A stretch of DNA of 7,418 nt from Candidatus Mcinerneyibacteriota bacterium. GTDB lineage: Bacteria > AUK180 > JAQVHJ01. Below, in pieces: positions 6,562 to 7,418 of this stretch. Location: positions 1 to 7,418 of the forward strand of contig DAOVMD010000140.1 in NCBI GenBank assembly GCA_030630935.1, read 5' to 3'. Positions within the stretch are counted from its first letter, which is position 1. Each line of letters starts with the position of its first letter. The translations under genes were made by a program, and so were the position numbers. Under the pieces are notes generated by a model. The model was not told the origin of the DNA and did not search any database. It was given only the letters and a program-made list of their open reading frames with translations.

Positions 6562-7205
6562 TTTATATTATATCCTCTAATTAAACAAAAAGCCTCAGCA
6601 TATTTAGTACACGCTTCGGTTCCTCGCTTACCGGCTAAATATTTAATTCCTTCAACACTTCGAGGATGAGGGTATTTTTTTACCTCTGATTCATATATTA
6701 AAAAAGCTTCAATCTTTTTATCGATTTCATCAGAGATATCTACCCAAACATTTGGTGTAAATTGATTAATTCCCCATTCTGTCTCTGAAAGGGTTTCATA
6801 AGTAAATAAATTAGCCATCAAGGGAGGACGAGATACTACTAATACAGACTTAAATGCAATATTATGATCAATATTAACATCATTTTGACAATGAGTATAG
6901 ATAATATGAGGTTTTATTTTGTCTACTACTTTTTGAATTTCTCGATTCAATTCCCCGTGAGGTAATGTGTTTAATTTTACAGTTGGTAAGTCCAAATTAA
7001 TCCTCACTTTAATCCCGATTAATTGATCTACTTCACGTTGCTCTTCTATCTTTTTATCCATATATTCTTGAGACCAATCCGGTTTATATGCTTTGGTTAA
7101 TATACAAACATACACTTCATCGGCTTCTTTAACATGTTTTATTAATCTTCCACCAACTCCTAATAATTCATCATCCGGGTGGCAGGCAATAACTAATACT
7201 TTCAT
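6558..7205 (-). CDS. PIG-L/LmbE-family zinc N-deacetylase
   Basis: A 215-residue cytoplasmic protein of the PIG-L superfamily (relatives: MshB, BshB, GlcNAc-PI deacetylase), which removes acetyl from N-acetyl sugars using one metal ion. Motif 1 is ACHPDDE (7-13), with His9 and Asp12 as likely ligand and base/ligand residues. Motif 2 is THCQNDVNIDHNIAF (104-118), with His114 as the third ligand. The C-terminal RGTEACTKYAEAF (194-206) is the usual family ending. No signal peptide is seen. It is the first gene behind a perfect-consensus promoter, with AGGGGAG (7217-7211) five bases before the ATG. It overlaps the formyltransferase by four bases (ATGA), which suggests coupled roles on the same sugar: exposing an amine that is then formylated, or deacetylating a later intermediate. 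The substrate is unknown. Confidence 0.88.
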   Translation of the reverse strand: MKVLVIACHPDDELLGVGGRLIKHVKEADEVYVCILTKAYKPDWSQEYMDKKIEEQREVDQLIGIKVRINLDLPTVKLNTLPHGELNREIQKVVDKIKPHIIYTHCQNDVNIDHNIAFKSVLVVSRPPLMANLFTYETLSETEWGINQFTPNVWVDISDEIDKKIEAFLIYESEVKKYPHPRSVEGIKYLAGKRGTEACTKYAEAFCLIRGYNIK

Positions 7206-7232
7206 ATCGACTCCCCTGATTTATTGAAAGTT

Positions 7233-7261
7233 ATTATATCATATTATAAAACCTTTGTCAA
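7233..7261 (-). promoter_or_regulatory. Perfect-consensus sigma-70/sigma-A promoter of the deacetylase operon
   Basis: On the minus strand TTGACA (7261-7256), a 17-base spacer and TATAAT (7238-7233) match the housekeeping consensus at all twelve positions. Transcription should start near 7226, leaving a leader of about 20 bases that contains the AGGGGAG ribosome binding site (7217-7211). The leader is too short for a riboswitch or attenuator. A promoter this strong suggests constitutive high expression or control by a repressor. Confidence 0.85.
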
Positions 7262-7314
7262 ACTATACTGAACCAGAACAGCTCTGAATAGTAAATTAAA
7301 AATCGTTTGACAAA
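7254..7314. repeat. 10-bp inverted repeat carrying the two divergent -35 boxes
   Basis: TTTGTCAAAC (7254-7263) and GTTTGACAAA (7305-7314) are exact reverse complements 41 bases apart, and each contains the -35 box of one of two divergent promoters. The core TTTGACAAA is itself palindromic around its central base. A further TGACAAA occurs at 7341-7347. The matching flanks could be a shared operator or simply two strong -35 boxes in AT-rich DNA. Confidence 0.5.
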
Positions 7315-7335
7315 AATCGAAAAATGTATTAAAAT
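7307..7335 (+). promoter_or_regulatory. Strong sigma-70/sigma-A promoter reading rightward out of the window
   Basis: TTGACA (7307-7312), a 17-base spacer and TAAAAT (7330-7335) match eleven of twelve consensus positions. Transcription should start near 7342 and reach the GGGAGG ribosome binding site at 7387-7392 after a leader of about 45 bases. It is divergent from the operon promoter, with 45 bases between the two -35 boxes, so one regulator could serve both. Confidence 0.75.
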
Positions 7336-7397
7336 ATGTATGACAAAAGGTGTAGACGGTATTATAGCTCTTTAGAAATTATTTTTGGGAGGATACG

Positions 7398-7418
7398 ATG
7401 GAACACAATATTTTTTAA
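7398..7418 (+). CDS. Six-codon ORF (MEHNIF) behind a strong ribosome binding site; leader peptide or broken gene start
   Basis: The ATG at 7398 lies five bases after GGGAGG (7387-7392), downstream of a strong promoter, so initiation here is very likely. Yet the frame reads MEHNIF and stops at TAA, the last three bases of the window. It could be a leader peptide for a gene beyond the edge, the start of a gene disrupted by mutation or sequence error (the stop follows a run of six Ts), or a minimal ORF without function. What lies downstream cannot be seen. Confidence 0.4.
   Translation: MEHNIF

Noticed and set aside
7336-7418. Plus-strand frame starting ATG at 7336, open to the window end (MYDKRCRRYYSS...)
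   Set aside because: Its ATG sits immediately after the -10 box, upstream of the likely transcription start, and has no ribosome binding site; the ATG at 7398 has a far better one in another frame.
1-7418. CRISPR arrays, tRNA or rRNA genes, toxin-antitoxin or defence genes
   Set aside because: I found no regularly spaced repeats, no tRNA- or rRNA-like segments and no proteins of such families; the content is glycan-sugar enzymes plus one IS relic.

Overview
The window is AT-rich (roughly one third G+C by eye) and carries one compact polysaccharide or glycan-sugar biosynthesis locus, read entirely on the minus strand. Strong purine-rich ribosome binding sites, two textbook TTGACA-N17-TATAAT-type promoters and lysine/isoleucine/asparagine-rich proteins suggest a low-GC Gram-positive type bacterium (Clostridia or Halanaerobiales-like). 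That is an inference from composition and style; no taxonomic marker gene is present.

Layout in transcription order, right to left. A divergent promoter region (about 7206-7397) fires a perfect-consensus promoter leftward into the locus and a second strong promoter rightward off the window, where only a six-codon ORF behind an excellent ribosome binding site is visible. The leftward operon starts with three overlapping genes: a PIG-L/LmbE-type N-deacetylase (6558-7205), a sugar-type formyltransferase (5815-6561) and a hydrolysing UDP-GlcNAc 2-epimerase of the NeuC/LegG type (4664-5815). A gap of about 950 bp follows. It holds a decayed, internally deleted IS256-family element (about 4177-4562), a candidate second promoter (4006-4034) and an unrecognised open stretch fused in frame to the next gene. 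The second block is a DegT/DnrJ/EryC1-type PLP aminotransferase (2592-3707), a short soluble NAD-dependent 4,6-dehydratase (1557-2585), a Wzx-like MOP flippase (33-1538), and the first 12 codons of a further gene that overlaps the flippase stop and runs off the left edge.

How the genes could work together (inference): the dehydratase makes a 4-keto-6-deoxy UDP-HexNAc, the aminotransferase installs a 4-amino group, the formyltransferase caps that amine with N-formyl, the NeuC-like enzyme releases and inverts C2 of the sugar, and the deacetylase exposes an amine. This resembles a legionaminic-acid-like (nonulosonic acid) route in which the usual LegH N-acetyltransferase is replaced by formyltransferase plus deacetylase. 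The PEP-condensing synthase (NeuB/LegI) and CMP-transferase (NeuA/LegF) needed to finish such a sugar are not in the window, so the final product is unproven. The flippase and following gene point to export of a finished lipid-linked glycan.
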